Source: Chitinophaga deserti | GTDB lineage: Bacteria > Bacteroidota > Bacteroidia > Chitinophagales > Chitinophagaceae | Reading direction: 5' to 3' | Length of the DNA stretch: 64,000 nucleotides | Assembly (NCBI RefSeq): GCF_003149455.1 | Contig: NZ_QFFK01000010.1 | Coordinates: 1-64,000, forward strand | In this document: positions 44,646 through 54,542 of the stretch, in pieces | Numbering within the stretch: the stretch's first letter is position 1 | Layout of the letters: every line of letters starts with the position of its first letter | Position numbers and translations under genes: made by a program | The notes under the pieces: generated by a model | Databases searched by the model: none | Told to the model about the DNA's origin: nothing | The model's input: the letters and a program-made list of their open reading frames with translations, nothing else

Positions 44646-45740
44646 TTATTTTATCAGCCCGAGCACTGCACGGGCGATGGTCATATCTGCGTTTTTATTG
44701 CCCAGGGGGGCAATGTTAGTTTCAAGTTGCTGCATCAGCGCTTTATTCTGTACGAGGCTTAAAGCTTCGTTAGCCAGTTTGGCGCCTGCTTCATTATCTG
44801 CAATCAGCAATGCGGCATTTTTATGCACAAGGCTTTCTGCGTTTTTAGTCTGGTGGTCTTCTGCCGCAAAAGGATAGGGTACGAAGATCACGGGTTTCTT
44901 TACAACGCATAACTCCGCGATAGCGAGAGCGCCTGCGCGGGAGATAACGGCATCGGCTGCTTTGTATGCAAAGTCCATGACGTTAATGAAGTCATATACT
45001 TTCACATGCGTGGCAAAAGGTGCTGCAGCAGCTTTGGCGGTATCGTAATACAGCTTACCGGTTTGCCAGATCAGCTGAATGTCTTTATTCACGAAATCCG
45101 CGAGGTGGGGCAGGAGGGCTTCGTTGATAGACTTAGCTCCGAGGCTGCCACCTACGGCAAACAACGTGGGTTTGCCCATCATGAGTCCGAAGTGGCGAAT
45201 CGCTTCGTCTTTCGCTACAGCGCTCTGCGTGATGGACCCGCGTACGGGATTGCCGGTGTATAATATTTTGTCGGCAGGGAAGAAGGATTCCATTCCTTCA
45301 TAACCAACGCAGATAACATTGGCTTTCCTGCCGAGGATCTTATTGCTTTTGCCCGCATAGGAATTTTGTTCCTGTATGAGGGTGGGAATGCCCATTTTCT
45401 GTGCTTTCCGGAGAATGGGGAAGCTGGCGTAGCCACCAACGCCTACCACCGCATCGGGCTGGAAGCGGCGGAGGATGTTGCGTGCATCGCGCAGGCTCTT
45501 CAGCAATTTGAAAGGCAGCAGGATATTTTTAAAAATATTGCTGCGGTTGAAACCGGCGATCTCAAGCCCTTCGATAGGATACCCTGCCTGGGGCACCTTC
45601 TCCATTTCCATTTTTCCTTTGGCACCCACAAAAAGAATCTCCGCATCCGCTTCGATCTTGCGGATGGCGTTGGCAATGGCGATGGCCGGGAAGATGTGCC
45701 CCCCTGTTCCTCCGCCTGCTATGATAATCTTGTGTGCCAA
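44646..45740 (-). CDS. murG: UDP-GlcNAc:lipid I transferase MurG
   Basis: A 364-residue GT28 glycosyltransferase that converts lipid I to lipid II at the inner face of the membrane. The glycine loop AGGGTGGHIFPA at the start and the C-terminal GGSLGAKSINEA and SRAGALAIAELCVVKKP motifs are present. It lies four bases before murC. Confidence 0.97.
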   Translation of the reverse strand: MAHKIIIAGGGTGGHIFPAIAIANAIRKIEADAEILFVGAKGKMEMEKVPQAGYPIEGLEIAGFNRSNIFKNILLPFKLLKSLRDARNILRRFQPDAVVGVGGYASFPILRKAQKMGIPTLIQEQNSYAGKSNKILGRKANVICVGYEGMESFFPADKILYTGNPVRGSITQSAVAKDEAIRHFGLMMGKPTLFAVGGSLGAKSINEALLPHLADFVNKDIQLIWQTGKLYYDTAKAAAAPFATHVKVYDFINVMDFAYKAADAVISRAGALAIAELCVVKKPVIFVPYPFAAEDHQTKNAESLVHKNAALLIADNEAGAKLANEALSLVQNKALMQQLETNIAPLGNKNADMTIARAVLGLIK

Positions 45741-45758
45741 ATAATTCAGTTTATATAT

Positions 45759-46925
45759 TTATGCGGCCACTGCCGGGGCAGCTTCCGCTAGTTTATTTTC
45801 CGCTTCTTCCACATGCCGTGATACACTGAGGATGATACCGATAGACAAACTGGTGAATATCACCGACGATCCGCCCATACTTACCAGCGGCAGCGTTAGC
45901 CCCGTTACCGGTAAAAGATTCACGTTCACGGCCATATGCATCAGTGCCTGTATCACCAGCGTTACGCTCAGGCCCAGGGCCAGGAATGCACCAAAGGCAT
46001 ACGGACAATTCTTAAAAATCCGGATACTTCTGAGGAGTAAAATGAGGTATGCGCCCATCACCAAAAAGGCGCCAAAGATACCATACTCTTCAAGAATTAT
46101 CGCAAAAATAAAATCGGAATACGGGTGCGGGAGAAAATTTCTCGCCGTACTGTTTCCGGGGCCCTTTCCAAGCAGTCCGCCATTCACAATTCCGATCTTC
46201 GCCTGCTGCACCTGGTAAGGCTCTTCATGCGCTTCTTTCGCTGTGAAACTCTCGATACGGTTCAGCCATGTTTTAGTACGGCCTTCCATTCCCGTGAGCT
46301 TCGCAACGCCAAACATCAGTACCACCAGCACAATGCCTGCTACTACCATCCCTGCCAGGTACTTCAGCGGCACACGGCCTATGAAGCATAACAGCATACA
46401 GCTGGCGCCCAGCAACAGGGCGGTAGACATATTTGCGGGCATAATCAGCGCGCAAATGATAGCCACCGGCAGGATGATAGGCAGGAAACCTTTCCTGAAG
46501 TCGGTTATCGTTGACTGCTTTTTAGACAGCTGTCGCGCTACGTACATGAACAGGGCCAGCTTGGCAATATCTGACGTCTGAAACGTCAGGTTAATTACCG
46601 GGAGCTTGATCCAGCGGCTCGCATCGTTCAGATTGGAGCCGAATGCCAGTGTATAGATCAGCAGCGGGATGGATAATAAGAATCCGATCTGCGCCACCCG
46701 GGAGTATATCGTGTAATTCACCCGGTGGGCGAAATAGATGATAAGAATCCCGAGGATCAATACCGACAACTGTTTGAACAGGTAGTATTCCGTATGCCCG
46801 CTGTAAACGCGGTATGCCAAAGAGCCTGTGGAACTGTATACTGCCAACAAGCTTACTGCAGAGAGGAAGAACACGATCGTCCAAATCACCTTGTCGCCTT
46901 TCGTCTTTTGAAGTAAGTTGTTCAC
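45759..46925 (-). CDS. ftsW: Lipid II polymerase FtsW (SEDS family)
   Basis: A 388-residue integral membrane protein with about ten helices that polymerises lipid II at the division septum with FtsI. SEDS hallmarks include NDASRWIKLPVINLTFQTSDIAKLAL and, near the C-terminus, PVTGLTLPLVSMGGSS. The start is a GTG at 46925 with an AAAAGGAAC sequence upstream; the first methionine inside the frame would remove part of the first helix. Confidence 0.95.
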   Translation of the reverse strand: MNNLLQKTKGDKVIWTIVFFLSAVSLLAVYSSTGSLAYRVYSGHTEYYLFKQLSVLILGILIIYFAHRVNYTIYSRVAQIGFLLSIPLLIYTLAFGSNLNDASRWIKLPVINLTFQTSDIAKLALFMYVARQLSKKQSTITDFRKGFLPIILPVAIICALIMPANMSTALLLGASCMLLCFIGRVPLKYLAGMVVAGIVLVVLMFGVAKLTGMEGRTKTWLNRIESFTAKEAHEEPYQVQQAKIGIVNGGLLGKGPGNSTARNFLPHPYSDFIFAIILEEYGIFGAFLVMGAYLILLLRSIRIFKNCPYAFGAFLALGLSVTLVIQALMHMAVNVNLLPVTGLTLPLVSMGGSSVIFTSLSIGIILSVSRHVEEAENKLAEAAPAVAA

Positions 46926-46943
46926 GTTGTTCCTTTTTAATTG

Positions 46944-48287
46944 TTAGAGTTCTCTCACCGCATCCTTAAAGCTGCGGCCTCTTTCTTCATAATTCTTGAA
47001 GAGGTCGAAGCTTGCACAGGCGGGGGAAAGTAATACCACATCACCTTTGCTGGCAAGGTTAAAGGCCTGGCCTACGGCATCCTTCATGTTATCCGTGTTA
47101 ACCATCACCTCCATATCTTTTGAAAGGGCTTCGTGAATGGGGCGGTTATCCACACCCAGACAAACGATCGCTTTCACTTTTTCCCGAACCAGTTCACGGA
47201 TAGCGTCGTAGTCGTTGCCTTTGTCCACACCGCCCATGATGAGGATCACGGGGCGTTCCATGCTTTCCAGGGCGAACCATACGCTGTTCACGTTGGTGGC
47301 TTTACTGTCGTTGATAAAATCCACTCCGCGCACGGTGGCTACGTATTCCATCCTGTGTTCCAGGCTGGAGAACGTGCTGAGGCTTTCCCGGATCTTCTCT
47401 TTCCGGATATCCATCGTGCGGCCTGCTATCCCTGCTGCCATTGAATTATACAGATTATGCTTACCTTTTAATGCCAGGTCGTACATCGACATTATTACCG
47501 GTTCTTCTTCTTTTACCTGGATGTTCAGCTGGTCGTTCGCGATGAATCCACCTTCTTTCAGTTGTTCCATAATGCTAAAAGGTATTGTTGTAGAATAAAT
47601 GGGTTTCTTTGCTAAATGTTCCCGTATCAACGGGTCGTCTATACAATAAATAAAAAAATCTTCCTTCGTCTGATTCATGGCAATGCGGAATTTGCTCTCC
47701 ACATAGTTCTCCATTTTATAGTCGTACCGGTCCAGATGGTCCGGGGTAATGTTGAGCAGGATGGCTACGTTGGGTTTGAAATCCACGATATCATCGAGCT
47801 GAAAGCTGCTGACTTCCACCACATAATAATCCGAATGTCCTGAGGCTACCTGCTTAGCGTAGCTTACACCAATATTTCCAACCAGCGCGGCGTTTAAGCC
47901 GGCAGTTCTAAAGATGTGATGGGTGAGGGCAGTGGTAGTGCTTTTGCCGTTGCTGCCGGTGATGGCAATTATTTTGCTGCTGTCTTTACTGAAGCGCCAT
48001 GCAAACTCGATCTCGGATATAACCCGAACACCACGCTCACGTATCTTTTTCATCAGCTCCGTTTTCTCGGGGATGCCGGGAGACTTCACGATCTCATCGG
48101 CCCCAAGGATCACGTCCCAGGAGTGATGCCCCTCTTCGAAGGGGATATTGTTCACAGCCAGTTCCTGCTTGTAAAGGTCTTTGATAAAGCCACCGTCGGA
48201 CACGAAGACCTCGTAACCCTGCTTTTTTCCCAGCAGGGCTGCACCAATTCCGCTTTCTCCGGCTCCAAGGATAACAAGTTTATTCAT
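46944..48287 (-). CDS. murD: UDP-MurNAc-L-Ala:D-Glu ligase
   Basis: A 447-residue Mur ligase that adds D-glutamate. The UDP-binding start ILGAGESGIGAALLGKK, the ATP loop ITGSNGKSTTTALT, and FINDSKATNVNSVWFAL are typical of MurD. It ends 19 bases before ftsW begins. Confidence 0.97.
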   Translation of the reverse strand: MNKLVILGAGESGIGAALLGKKQGYEVFVSDGGFIKDLYKQELAVNNIPFEEGHHSWDVILGADEIVKSPGIPEKTELMKKIRERGVRVISEIEFAWRFSKDSSKIIAITGSNGKSTTTALTHHIFRTAGLNAALVGNIGVSYAKQVASGHSDYYVVEVSSFQLDDIVDFKPNVAILLNITPDHLDRYDYKMENYVESKFRIAMNQTKEDFFIYCIDDPLIREHLAKKPIYSTTIPFSIMEQLKEGGFIANDQLNIQVKEEEPVIMSMYDLALKGKHNLYNSMAAGIAGRTMDIRKEKIRESLSTFSSLEHRMEYVATVRGVDFINDSKATNVNSVWFALESMERPVILIMGGVDKGNDYDAIRELVREKVKAIVCLGVDNRPIHEALSKDMEVMVNTDNMKDAVGQAFNLASKGDVVLLSPACASFDLFKNYEERGRSFKDAVREL

Positions 48288-48294
48288 AGTCCTG

Positions 48295-49545
48295 TTAACG
48301 CATTTTTAGGGTTGCGATGGCAAATACGACACACATAATCGTTACGATCCAGAAGCGCACGGCAATCTTACTTTCGTGATAACCGAGTTTCTGGTAATGG
48401 TGGTGCAGCGGGCTCATCAGGAACACGCGGCGGCCTTCGCCGTATTTTTTCTTCGTGTATTTAAAATATGCCACCTGTATCATCACGCTGAGGTTTTCCA
48501 CAAGGAATACGCCGCAGAAGATCGGGATCAGCAATTCTTTTCTAACAATAATGGCAAGGGAAGCAATAATACCTCCCAGTGCAAGGCTCCCCGTATCGCC
48601 CATGAAAACCTGGGCAGGGTAAGCATTATACCAAAGGAAACCCACACAGGCCCCAACAAACGCTGCAATGAAGATCGACAGCTCGCCGAGGTTGGGGATA
48701 TACATGATATTGAGGTATTCCGCAAACTGGATGTTACCACTGATATAAGCGAATATCCCAAGGCACACACCTATTACGGCAGACACACCGGTGGCCAGCC
48801 CGTCCAGCCCGTCTGTGATATTCGCACCATTCGAGACCGCCGTAATAATGATGATCACGATAAGGATGTAGATCACGAAGGTGAACTTCTCCGCACCGGG
48901 GCCCATCCAGGAAATGAGCTTGCTATAGTTGAACTCGTGGTTCTTAACGAAAGGAATGGTGGTGATCGGTGTTTTTACATCCACAAACCGGTGCCCGTCG
49001 GCCGTAGTGCGCTCGTTACTCACTACTTTTTCGTTAGGCGCCAGCTTCTTGCCATCCATGATCTCACGGCTCATCACCACGTTATTATTGAAGTAAAGGG
49101 TGGTGCCTACGATGAGGCCAAGACCAACCTGTCCGAGGATCTTGAATCTTCCGGCCAGCCCTTCCTTATTCTTCTTAAATACCTTGATATAATCGTCAAT
49201 AAACCCGATCAGCCCCAGCCAGATGGTACAGAGGAGGATCAGGAGAATGTATACGTTCATCACCCTTGCAAACAGCAGGGTGGGGATCACGATGGCAGAA
49301 AGAATGATAAGGCCCCCCATGGTAGGCGTACCTTTCTTGGTTTGTTCACCGGCCAGACCGAGGTCGCGGATGGTTTCCCCGATCTGCTTGCGTTGCAGGT
49401 ATCTTACAATACGCTTGCCCAGCAGGAGGGAGATCACGAGTGAGAGCAACAACGCCATGGTTACGCGGAATGTGATGAATTGCCACATACCGGTACCGGT
49501 GTAGTTGAACTCGTTTTTAAGATAAGTGAACAGATAGTATAACAT
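48295..49545 (-). CDS. mraY: Phospho-MurNAc-pentapeptide transferase MraY
   Basis: A 416-residue membrane enzyme that makes lipid I from UDP-MurNAc-pentapeptide and undecaprenyl phosphate. The Asp-rich IGFIDDYIKVFKKNKEGL, the NGANITDGLDGLA motif and FMGDTGSLALGG with its catalytic Asp are all present, spread over about ten helices. It is longer than the usual 360 residues; the extra part lies in a periplasmic or cytosolic loop near residues 175-225 (NNNVVMSREIMDGKKL), a feature seen in Bacteroidota. Confidence 0.96.
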   Translation of the reverse strand: MLYYLFTYLKNEFNYTGTGMWQFITFRVTMALLLSLVISLLLGKRIVRYLQRKQIGETIRDLGLAGEQTKKGTPTMGGLIILSAIVIPTLLFARVMNVYILLILLCTIWLGLIGFIDDYIKVFKKNKEGLAGRFKILGQVGLGLIVGTTLYFNNNVVMSREIMDGKKLAPNEKVVSNERTTADGHRFVDVKTPITTIPFVKNHEFNYSKLISWMGPGAEKFTFVIYILIVIIIITAVSNGANITDGLDGLATGVSAVIGVCLGIFAYISGNIQFAEYLNIMYIPNLGELSIFIAAFVGACVGFLWYNAYPAQVFMGDTGSLALGGIIASLAIIVRKELLIPIFCGVFLVENLSVMIQVAYFKYTKKKYGEGRRVFLMSPLHHHYQKLGYHESKIAVRFWIVTIMCVVFAIATLKMR

Positions 49546-49562
49546 ATAATAATCGTGATCTT

Positions 49563-51029
49563 CTATTTATCAAACATTTCCAGTAATTCACGGAGCACCT
49601 GTTTATCATCGAACGGATGCTTTACGCCGTGTATCTCCTGGTATTTTTCATGCCCTTTTCCCGCGATGAGGATGATATCCTCCGGTTTCGCGAGACTTAC
49701 AGCGGTTTTAATGGCCTCGTGGCGATCTGCAATGGAGAGCGTTTTCTTACGCTGCGTCACATTCACCCCTTCTTCCATCTGCCGGATAATGGCGCCCGCA
49801 TCTTCCGACCGGGGATTGTCCGACGTAAAAATGGCTTTGTCAGAATGTTCTGCGGCTACCTCACCCATGATAGGGCGTTTGGTAGTATCCCGGTCGCCCC
49901 CGCAGCCCACCACAGTAATGATCTGCTCATGGCCCTGGCGCAGGTTCTTGATGGTAGCCAGTACATTCAGAAGCGCATCAGGCGTATGGGCATAATCCAC
50001 GATACCGATGATGCGTTCGTTTTTTGAAACCACATAATCAAACCGGCCTTCGGCGCCCTGCAGGTTGCTGAGCGTGGCCAGTACACTGTCTTTATCATCA
50101 CCCAGCAGCACGGCAGCGCCGTAAACTGCAAGGAGGTTATACGCATTGAACTCACCGATGAGGCGGAAGTGAACATCTTTATTGCCCACCTGCATGACCA
50201 GCCCGGTAAGATTGTTTTCAAGGATCTTGCCTTTGAACTCGGCCATGGTGCGCAAACTGTAGGTTGCTTTACGGGCCTTTGTGTTTTGCAGCATCACATT
50301 GCCGCGCTTATCGTCCAGGTTAGTGAGCGCGAAAGCGTTATTAGGCAGGTTGTCGAAAAACGATTTCTTTACCTTGATATATTCATCGAACGTCTTGTGA
50401 TAATCAAGATGGTCGTGTGTAATGTTCGTAAAAATGCCACCGGCGAATTGCAGTCCTGCTATACGCTGCTGGTGGATGGCGTGGGAGCTTACTTCCATGA
50501 AGGCGTAGGTACAGCCGTCGTTCACCATGTCTGCCAGCAAAGCATTGAGGTTCACGGGGTCAGGAGTAGTATGGGTGGCAGGAACGATGCGCTCACCGAT
50601 CTGGTTCTGCACGGTGGAGAGCAGCCCGCAGTGGTGCCCCATTCCGGTGTAAAGTCGGAAGAGGAGGGTTGCAACGGTGGTTTTACCATTGGTCCCCGTA
50701 ACACCAACCAGCTTCAGCTTCCGCGAAGGATTGTCGTAGAAGTTGCCCGCCATAACGCCGGCAGCCTGGTGGCTGTTGGCAACCAGTACGTAACAAACAT
50801 CTGCAGCCATCACTTCCGGGAGTTCCTCACATACAACGGCCATTGCTCCCTGCGCTACTGCTTTGGAGATATAGGCATGCCCGTCGGCGGCCACTCCGCG
50901 TATCGCAATAAAAGCATCACCCGGCTTCACCTGGCGTGAGTCGATATGTAACGCATGAATGGCAATGTCGTTATTGCCATGTACGTCCAGGATCTGAACC
51001 TGGTATAATATGTCCCGCAGCGTCTTCAT
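49563..51029 (-). CDS. murE: UDP-MurNAc-tripeptide ligase MurE
   Basis: A 488-residue Mur ligase that adds the third residue of the stem peptide. The ATP loop GVTGTNGKTTVATLL is near residue 110. The substrate motif reads TSDNPRSED: DNPR is the signature for meso-diaminopimelate, not lysine, so the wall should be DAP type. It lies between ftsI and mraY with gaps of 7 and 17 bases. No murF follows, which is usual for Bacteroidota clusters. Confidence 0.97.
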   Translation of the reverse strand: MKTLRDILYQVQILDVHGNNDIAIHALHIDSRQVKPGDAFIAIRGVAADGHAYISKAVAQGAMAVVCEELPEVMAADVCYVLVANSHQAAGVMAGNFYDNPSRKLKLVGVTGTNGKTTVATLLFRLYTGMGHHCGLLSTVQNQIGERIVPATHTTPDPVNLNALLADMVNDGCTYAFMEVSSHAIHQQRIAGLQFAGGIFTNITHDHLDYHKTFDEYIKVKKSFFDNLPNNAFALTNLDDKRGNVMLQNTKARKATYSLRTMAEFKGKILENNLTGLVMQVGNKDVHFRLIGEFNAYNLLAVYGAAVLLGDDKDSVLATLSNLQGAEGRFDYVVSKNERIIGIVDYAHTPDALLNVLATIKNLRQGHEQIITVVGCGGDRDTTKRPIMGEVAAEHSDKAIFTSDNPRSEDAGAIIRQMEEGVNVTQRKKTLSIADRHEAIKTAVSLAKPEDIILIAGKGHEKYQEIHGVKHPFDDKQVLRELLEMFDK

Positions 51030-51036
51030 TTCAAAA

Positions 51037-53139
51037 TCAACTCAGTTCTATAATGATCGTTTGTTCTTTCCCAATATTGGTTCCGCCGGGCAGCGACTGT
51101 GCCGTCACTTTTCCCGCTCCGCGGATCACTACGCGCAGCCCTGCATTTTCGAGCAGGTAAAGCGCATCTTTCAGTCCCATACCTTTTACATCAGGTACGG
51201 TACCGCTTTGTTGTTTCACCGGTTCAAAGGCCAGTTTGTTGCCCTTCACATCGGCAACTACCCAGTTGCTGCTGGTGAGGGTACCGTTGTAAGGCAGACC
51301 CAGTGTTGCGGCAACGCTCTTCCATTCGCTGCCTTTACCGCCTTTCATGGCCATCATGGAATCCAGCCCGCTGTTACCGGCAAGGTGGCGGGGCTTTTTC
51401 ACGGCGAGGGCATACAGTTTGTCTGCCACTTCACGGAAAACCGGTCCTGCCACGGAGCCGCCATAGAATTTGGCGGCATGGGGCTTGTTCCGGATTACCA
51501 CCACACAGGTATATTGCGGATCGTCTGCCGGGAAGTACCCTGCAAACGACGACTGGTAAATTTTATCAGCATATCCTCTTTTACCGTCAGCGATCAATGC
51601 TGTGCCGGTTTTACCGGCAAAGCGGTAGTAAGGCGTCTGCAATTTGGCGGCGGTACCTTTCAGTACAACCCCTTCGAGCATATCCTGTACTGCGGTAAGG
51701 GTGCGGTTGGAGCAGATGCTGTCCATCAGCACCACAGGCTCGAAGGTTTTCACCGGTTGCCCGTATTCACGGATGCTGTTCACGAGGTAGGGCTTCATCA
51801 TTTTGCCGCCGTTGGCTACTGCATTGTACAGCATGGCGGTGTGAAGCGGTGTTTGTGTTACCTCATAGCCAAAAGCCATCCACGGAAGGGTGGTGGCGCT
51901 CCAGCTTTTGTTGGCCGTAGTTTTTATCTGCGGGGTGCTTTCCCCAACAAGGTCGATGCCGGTAGGCTTGTCGAGCTGCAGTTTGCGGAGGCGGGCAGAG
52001 AAATCGTTCGGTCTTTTCTGATAGTATTGATATACCAGCTTGGCCATCGCTACGTTGGAGCTGCGCTCGAATGCGTGTTTGACGGTTACGGTGGTAAGGT
52101 GATGCGGTTCGGAATCATATACTACCCGGCGATTGATGGGCCAGCGGCCGTAATTCAGATCCACCATGGTATTGGGAGTGATGTATCCGTCTTCCAGCAG
52201 GGCAATCATGGTAGCCAGTTTGAAAGTAGAGCCCGGCTCGCCTTTCTGAATAGCATGGTTCATGTCTTCCCAGTAGTTGCCATCGGGCTGGCGGCCCAGG
52301 TTAGCAATGGCTTTCACTTTCCCTGTTTTCACTTCCATGAGGATGGCGGTGCCGTGCACACATTCGTTCTGGATCATCATGCGCATAAGGGCGGTTTCCA
52401 CGATGTCCTGCATGTTTACGTCGAGGGTGGTGATCACGTCTTTGCCGTTTTCAGGCTCGATGTCGTATCCTTCCACGGGCATATAGGTACCGCCGGCGAT
52501 GCGGCGCATGAGGCGTTTACCGGTTACGCCGCTGAGGTAAGCATCGTAGGTATTTTCAAGACCCACATTCTGTGAGTTGGTACGGGCCAGGCCGATGGTA
52601 CGGTTCGCGAGCAGCTTGAAAGGGTTGATCCTTTTGTTCTTCGTTTCCACGATCATCCCGCCTTTGTTGCGGCCGAGGCGGAACATGGGGAAGGTGCGCA
52701 GCTGCTGGTACTGGTCGAACCGGATATCACGTTTGAGGAGGAAGTAGCGGTCTTTTTCCCTGAACCCTTCGTGCAGGAGTTTCTTATACTCTGCTGCCGG
52801 GCGGTCCATGAACAGGTTGGCGAGGGCATGGGAAAGGGAATCCACGTTCTCTTTGAAGATGTTCTTCTTATTATCCTGCAGACCGTCTGCTTTAAAATCT
52901 ATACGGATATCGAAGTAGGGGATGGAGGTGGAGAGCATGCGGCCTTCTTCGGAGTAGATGGTGCCGCGGTCTGCATCGAGGTCCATGTATGCGGTATGGA
53001 GACTGTCCGACATATTACGCCAGTAGGTACCTTCCACCTGCTGGAGGAAAACAACCCTGCCGATAATGGCGACGGCGAAGATACCCATGCCTATAAGGCA
53101 TAAATACGACCGCCATAATATATCTTTCTTAATCTCCAT
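51037..53139 (-). CDS. ftsI: Septal penicillin-binding protein FtsI with PASTA domain
   Basis: A 700-residue class B transpeptidase. One N-terminal transmembrane helix (residues about 12-32) precedes the dimerisation domain. The transpeptidase motifs are SxxK in GEPGSTFKLA, SxN in RSSNVAM and KTG in FAGKTGTAL. The C-terminus carries a PASTA domain (VPDVKGMGLKDALYLLENAG to the end), as in SpoVD and Gram-positive PBP2x, instead of ending after the transpeptidase as in E. coli FtsI. It cross-links septal peptidoglycan. Confidence 0.95.
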   Translation of the reverse strand: MEIKKDILWRSYLCLIGMGIFAVAIIGRVVFLQQVEGTYWRNMSDSLHTAYMDLDADRGTIYSEEGRMLSTSIPYFDIRIDFKADGLQDNKKNIFKENVDSLSHALANLFMDRPAAEYKKLLHEGFREKDRYFLLKRDIRFDQYQQLRTFPMFRLGRNKGGMIVETKNKRINPFKLLANRTIGLARTNSQNVGLENTYDAYLSGVTGKRLMRRIAGGTYMPVEGYDIEPENGKDVITTLDVNMQDIVETALMRMMIQNECVHGTAILMEVKTGKVKAIANLGRQPDGNYWEDMNHAIQKGEPGSTFKLATMIALLEDGYITPNTMVDLNYGRWPINRRVVYDSEPHHLTTVTVKHAFERSSNVAMAKLVYQYYQKRPNDFSARLRKLQLDKPTGIDLVGESTPQIKTTANKSWSATTLPWMAFGYEVTQTPLHTAMLYNAVANGGKMMKPYLVNSIREYGQPVKTFEPVVLMDSICSNRTLTAVQDMLEGVVLKGTAAKLQTPYYRFAGKTGTALIADGKRGYADKIYQSSFAGYFPADDPQYTCVVVIRNKPHAAKFYGGSVAGPVFREVADKLYALAVKKPRHLAGNSGLDSMMAMKGGKGSEWKSVAATLGLPYNGTLTSSNWVVADVKGNKLAFEPVKQQSGTVPDVKGMGLKDALYLLENAGLRVVIRGAGKVTAQSLPGGTNIGKEQTIIIELS

Positions 53140-53176
53140 TTGCCGGGTTAGATGTCAGTATCGGTGTGTGTTAATT

Positions 53177-53548
53177 TTATTGCTCGTTGTTTGGTGCAGC
53201 AGTTTCGATCCTTTGGGGCGGGGTGCTGAGTTCTTTCAGTCCCAGGGGCTCTACGGCCTTGCTCACTTCGCTCAGTTTGCTGCGGAACATCAGGTCACTT
53301 TTCACGCTCAGGTATTCCCATTTCAGTTCCTTGATCTGCCGGCTGAGGCGGTTGATCCGGATGATCTTCTTTTCGGCGAGGTGGTTATTGGCGATATACA
53401 CCAGTGCCACCACGGCAAGGAAGAGGATGAAGGGAAGGTTGCCGGTGATCATTTTATAATTGATCCGCAGCCGCCATTCCTTCCGGGGCTCTGCCGGTAT
53501 GCTTTCCTGCGGTATTTCCGCTGATATGTCTTTTACTTCTTCCTGCAA
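53177..53548 (-). CDS. ftsL: FtsL-like division protein
   Basis: A 123-residue bitopic protein. A charged, Glu/Pro-rich cytosolic N-terminus (residues 1-33) is followed by one transmembrane helix (about 36-53, NLPFILFLAVVALVYIA) and a short coiled-coil-like periplasmic part (KKIIRINRLSRQIKELKWEY). It fits FtsL by size, layout and position between rsmH and ftsI; the sequence itself is weakly conserved. The start is a TTG at 53548, because an in-frame stop lies a few codons upstream and the only ATG (residue 33) would leave no cytosolic tail. That ATG remains possible. Confidence 0.8.
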   Translation of the reverse strand: MQEEVKDISAEIPQESIPAEPRKEWRLRINYKMITGNLPFILFLAVVALVYIANNHLAEKKIIRINRLSRQIKELKWEYLSVKSDLMFRSKLSEVSKAVEPLGLKELSTPPQRIETAAPNNEQ

Positions 53549-53622
53549 ACCTTTACGTGTTTAACGAATTGATGATGCTGACAATGTTGTTCGGTAAAAG
53601 GGAATAGGATGGAAGTAACGGC

Positions 53623-54531
53623 TCAGATCTTTTCTGCTACCCTCAGTTTAGCGCTCCGGCTTCTGGGGTTTTCTTTCAGTTCCGCATCTGCGGCCGTGAC
53701 CGGCTTTTTCGTAATGAGGCGGAACACTTTGGGCGGGGCTTCAAAGGAATATGGATTTTCGTCCACAGTCTCGAAACTGCCTGTTTTCATAAAGTTCTTC
53801 ACCAGCCGGTCTTCCAGAGAATGAAATGTAATGACCGAGAGCCGGCCGCCGGGTTTAAGTACGGCGGTGGATTGGTTCAGCAGATCTTTCAGCGCACCCA
53901 GCTCGTCGTTTACCTCTATCCGCAGTGCCTGGAAGACCTGTGCGAGATATTTGGCGGGGTTGCCTTTTACGATGGGCTGGATGAGTGATTTGAATTCTGC
54001 GATGGTGCGCAGGGGGTGAGCCTTGCGCAATTGCACGATGGTTTTGGCCAGGGTGCGGGAATTGGTCACTTCACCAAAGTCCTGAAACAGCTGTAAGAGG
54101 CGTTGCTCAGAATAAGTCATGAGCACATCCGCGGCGGTGAGCTTCGACCGGTTGTCCATCCGCATGTCCAGCGGGGCATCGAACCTGGTGGAGAACCCGC
54201 GTTCCGCCGTATCGAACTGGTGGCTGGAAACCCCCAGGTCGGCGAGCATCCCGTCGGCCCCCAGTGCTTTATGCAGCTTGCAGAAGCGCTCCAGGTGCCG
54301 GAAATTCTCGCGGACGAAAGTGACACGCTCGTCCGGGATACGGTTGCGGTATGCATCCTCGTCCTGGTCGAACACGATCAGCCTGCCCTGAGGCCCGAGC
54401 TGCGAAAGGATAGCCCGGGAATGACCGCCGCCCCCGAAGGTAGCGTCGATATAAAGTCCGTCGGGCCGGATATCCATGTGCGCGATCACTTCCTGGAGAA
54501 GGACGGGCTGATGATAGGAACCTGCTTCCAT
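53623..54531 (-). CDS. rsmH: 16S rRNA (cytosine-1402 N4) methyltransferase
   Basis: A 302-residue SAM-dependent methyltransferase (MraW) that modifies C1402 in the ribosomal P site. The start HQPVLLQEVIAHMDI and the SAM loop DATFGGGGHSRAIL are standard; GVSSHQFDTAERGFSTRFDAPLDMRM and SFHSLEDRLVKNF are further family motifs. It lies 11 bases after mraZ. Confidence 0.97.
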   Translation of the reverse strand: MEAGSYHQPVLLQEVIAHMDIRPDGLYIDATFGGGGHSRAILSQLGPQGRLIVFDQDEDAYRNRIPDERVTFVRENFRHLERFCKLHKALGADGMLADLGVSSHQFDTAERGFSTRFDAPLDMRMDNRSKLTAADVLMTYSEQRLLQLFQDFGEVTNSRTLAKTIVQLRKAHPLRTIAEFKSLIQPIVKGNPAKYLAQVFQALRIEVNDELGALKDLLNQSTAVLKPGGRLSVITFHSLEDRLVKNFMKTGSFETVDENPYSFEAPPKVFRLITKKPVTAADAELKENPRSRSAKLRVAEKI

Positions 54532-54542
54532 GCTTGCCGTGT

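Noticed and set aside
51010..52575. Long plus-strand open frame (521 codons) opposite ftsI
   Set aside because: ftsI has complete transpeptidase motifs on the minus strand. The opposite frame has no recognisable domain and is explained by codon bias.
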